A stretch of 64,000 nt of DNA, from the NCBI GenBank assembly GCA_032622095.1, contig CP136063.1:61639897-61703896 (forward strand), read 5' to 3'. The notes under the pieces are model-generated. The model saw nothing but the letters and a program-made list of their open reading frames with translations. It searched no databases and was not told the DNA's origin. How positions within the stretch are numbered: position 1 is the stretch's first letter; each line of letters opens with the position of its first letter. Below, in pieces: positions 63,705 through 64,000 of this stretch. Both the position numbers and the translations under genes were made by a program. The DNA comes from Siphonodentalium dalli (taxonomy: Eukaryota; Mollusca; Scaphopoda; Gadilida; Siphonodentaliidae).

Positions 63705-64000
63705 AAATGGATTATCTCTTTAAATAACAAATATTAAATAGTTGCGTGGGTATAAAATAATAAATATGAACTGAAGACCCCTGTCCGGAAAAAGCTTCTG
63801 TCAATAAATATTGATTTTATTTCGAATATTTAATCGGGACAGTTTATGTGTCTATTTTTAGAACAGACCATTCGGATGATACCATATTGCGATATAGAGC
63901 ACTGGGCTGTTCCTATGGCTACGCACCGAAAGTCAAATGTCCCAGATTGATTGTTTGTATTGTTTCGTTCCATAGTTCTAAACGATAATGAGTATAATTA
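63705..64000. mobile_element. TTAA-family element running off the right edge
   Basis: TTAA at 63701-63704 followed by AAATGGATTATCTCTTTAAA. Copy 1 shows the empty site at about 16578 (CCTAAACTTAATTATC). The right end is outside the window. Confidence 0.75.

Overview
The window is animal nuclear DNA, most likely from a mollusc or another lophotrochozoan (inference). It has no operons or dense coding. It contains tandem C2H2 zinc-finger exons, APE-type non-LTR retrotransposons, many small inverted-repeat elements, and A+T-rich spacers. Phrases common in molluscan non-coding DNA also occur: gggagataactt, aagggccataactctgg, GACG/GACA tetranucleotide tracts, and frequent taccggta and acatgtacatgta. 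No rRNA, tRNA or CRISPR was found.

Layout. 1-3060 is the body of a protein-primed family B DNA polymerase of Polinton/Maverick (adintovirus-like) type. It is open at the left edge and stops before the last catalytic motifs. 3061-4560 is unassigned apart from a degenerate tandem repeat. From about 4.6 kb to 48.4 kb the window is a tandem segmental duplication. A zinc-finger array on the minus strand (A 4568-5239, B 21575-23574, C 43488-45404) is followed each time by the same long non-coding segment: copy 1 at 5240-21575, copy 2 at 23575-43490, and a truncated copy 3 at 45350-48395. The copies differ mainly by insertions, so one copy often supplies the empty site that proves an insertion in another. 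Examples are a hAT-like element with poly-G ends and a LINE in copy 1, and a TTAA-flanked piggyBac-like element plus a 6.1-kb nested insertion in copy 2.

48.4-64 kb is a different neighbourhood. It holds a 4.0-kb element with very long inverted repeats and 10-bp flanking duplications (Mutator-like), directly followed by a foldback element whose ends are inverted 16-bp minisatellites. Then come a 5'-truncated LINE, old tandem repeats, and a fourth, decayed zinc-finger locus (D, about 60760-61982) whose upstream flank still matches A and B. The window ends in a TTAA-flanked long-TIR family that also recurs in the duplicated segments.

Function. The only reading frames that look intact over a useful length are the zinc-finger arrays A and B and the polymerase fragment. 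Almost everything else is mobile-element sequence or its remains. The zinc-finger proteins are predicted nuclear DNA-binding proteins of unknown target. Array C carries two in-frame nonsense codons and D is a pseudogene. Fine coordinates of repeats were read by eye and may be off by a few bases; percent identities were not computed.
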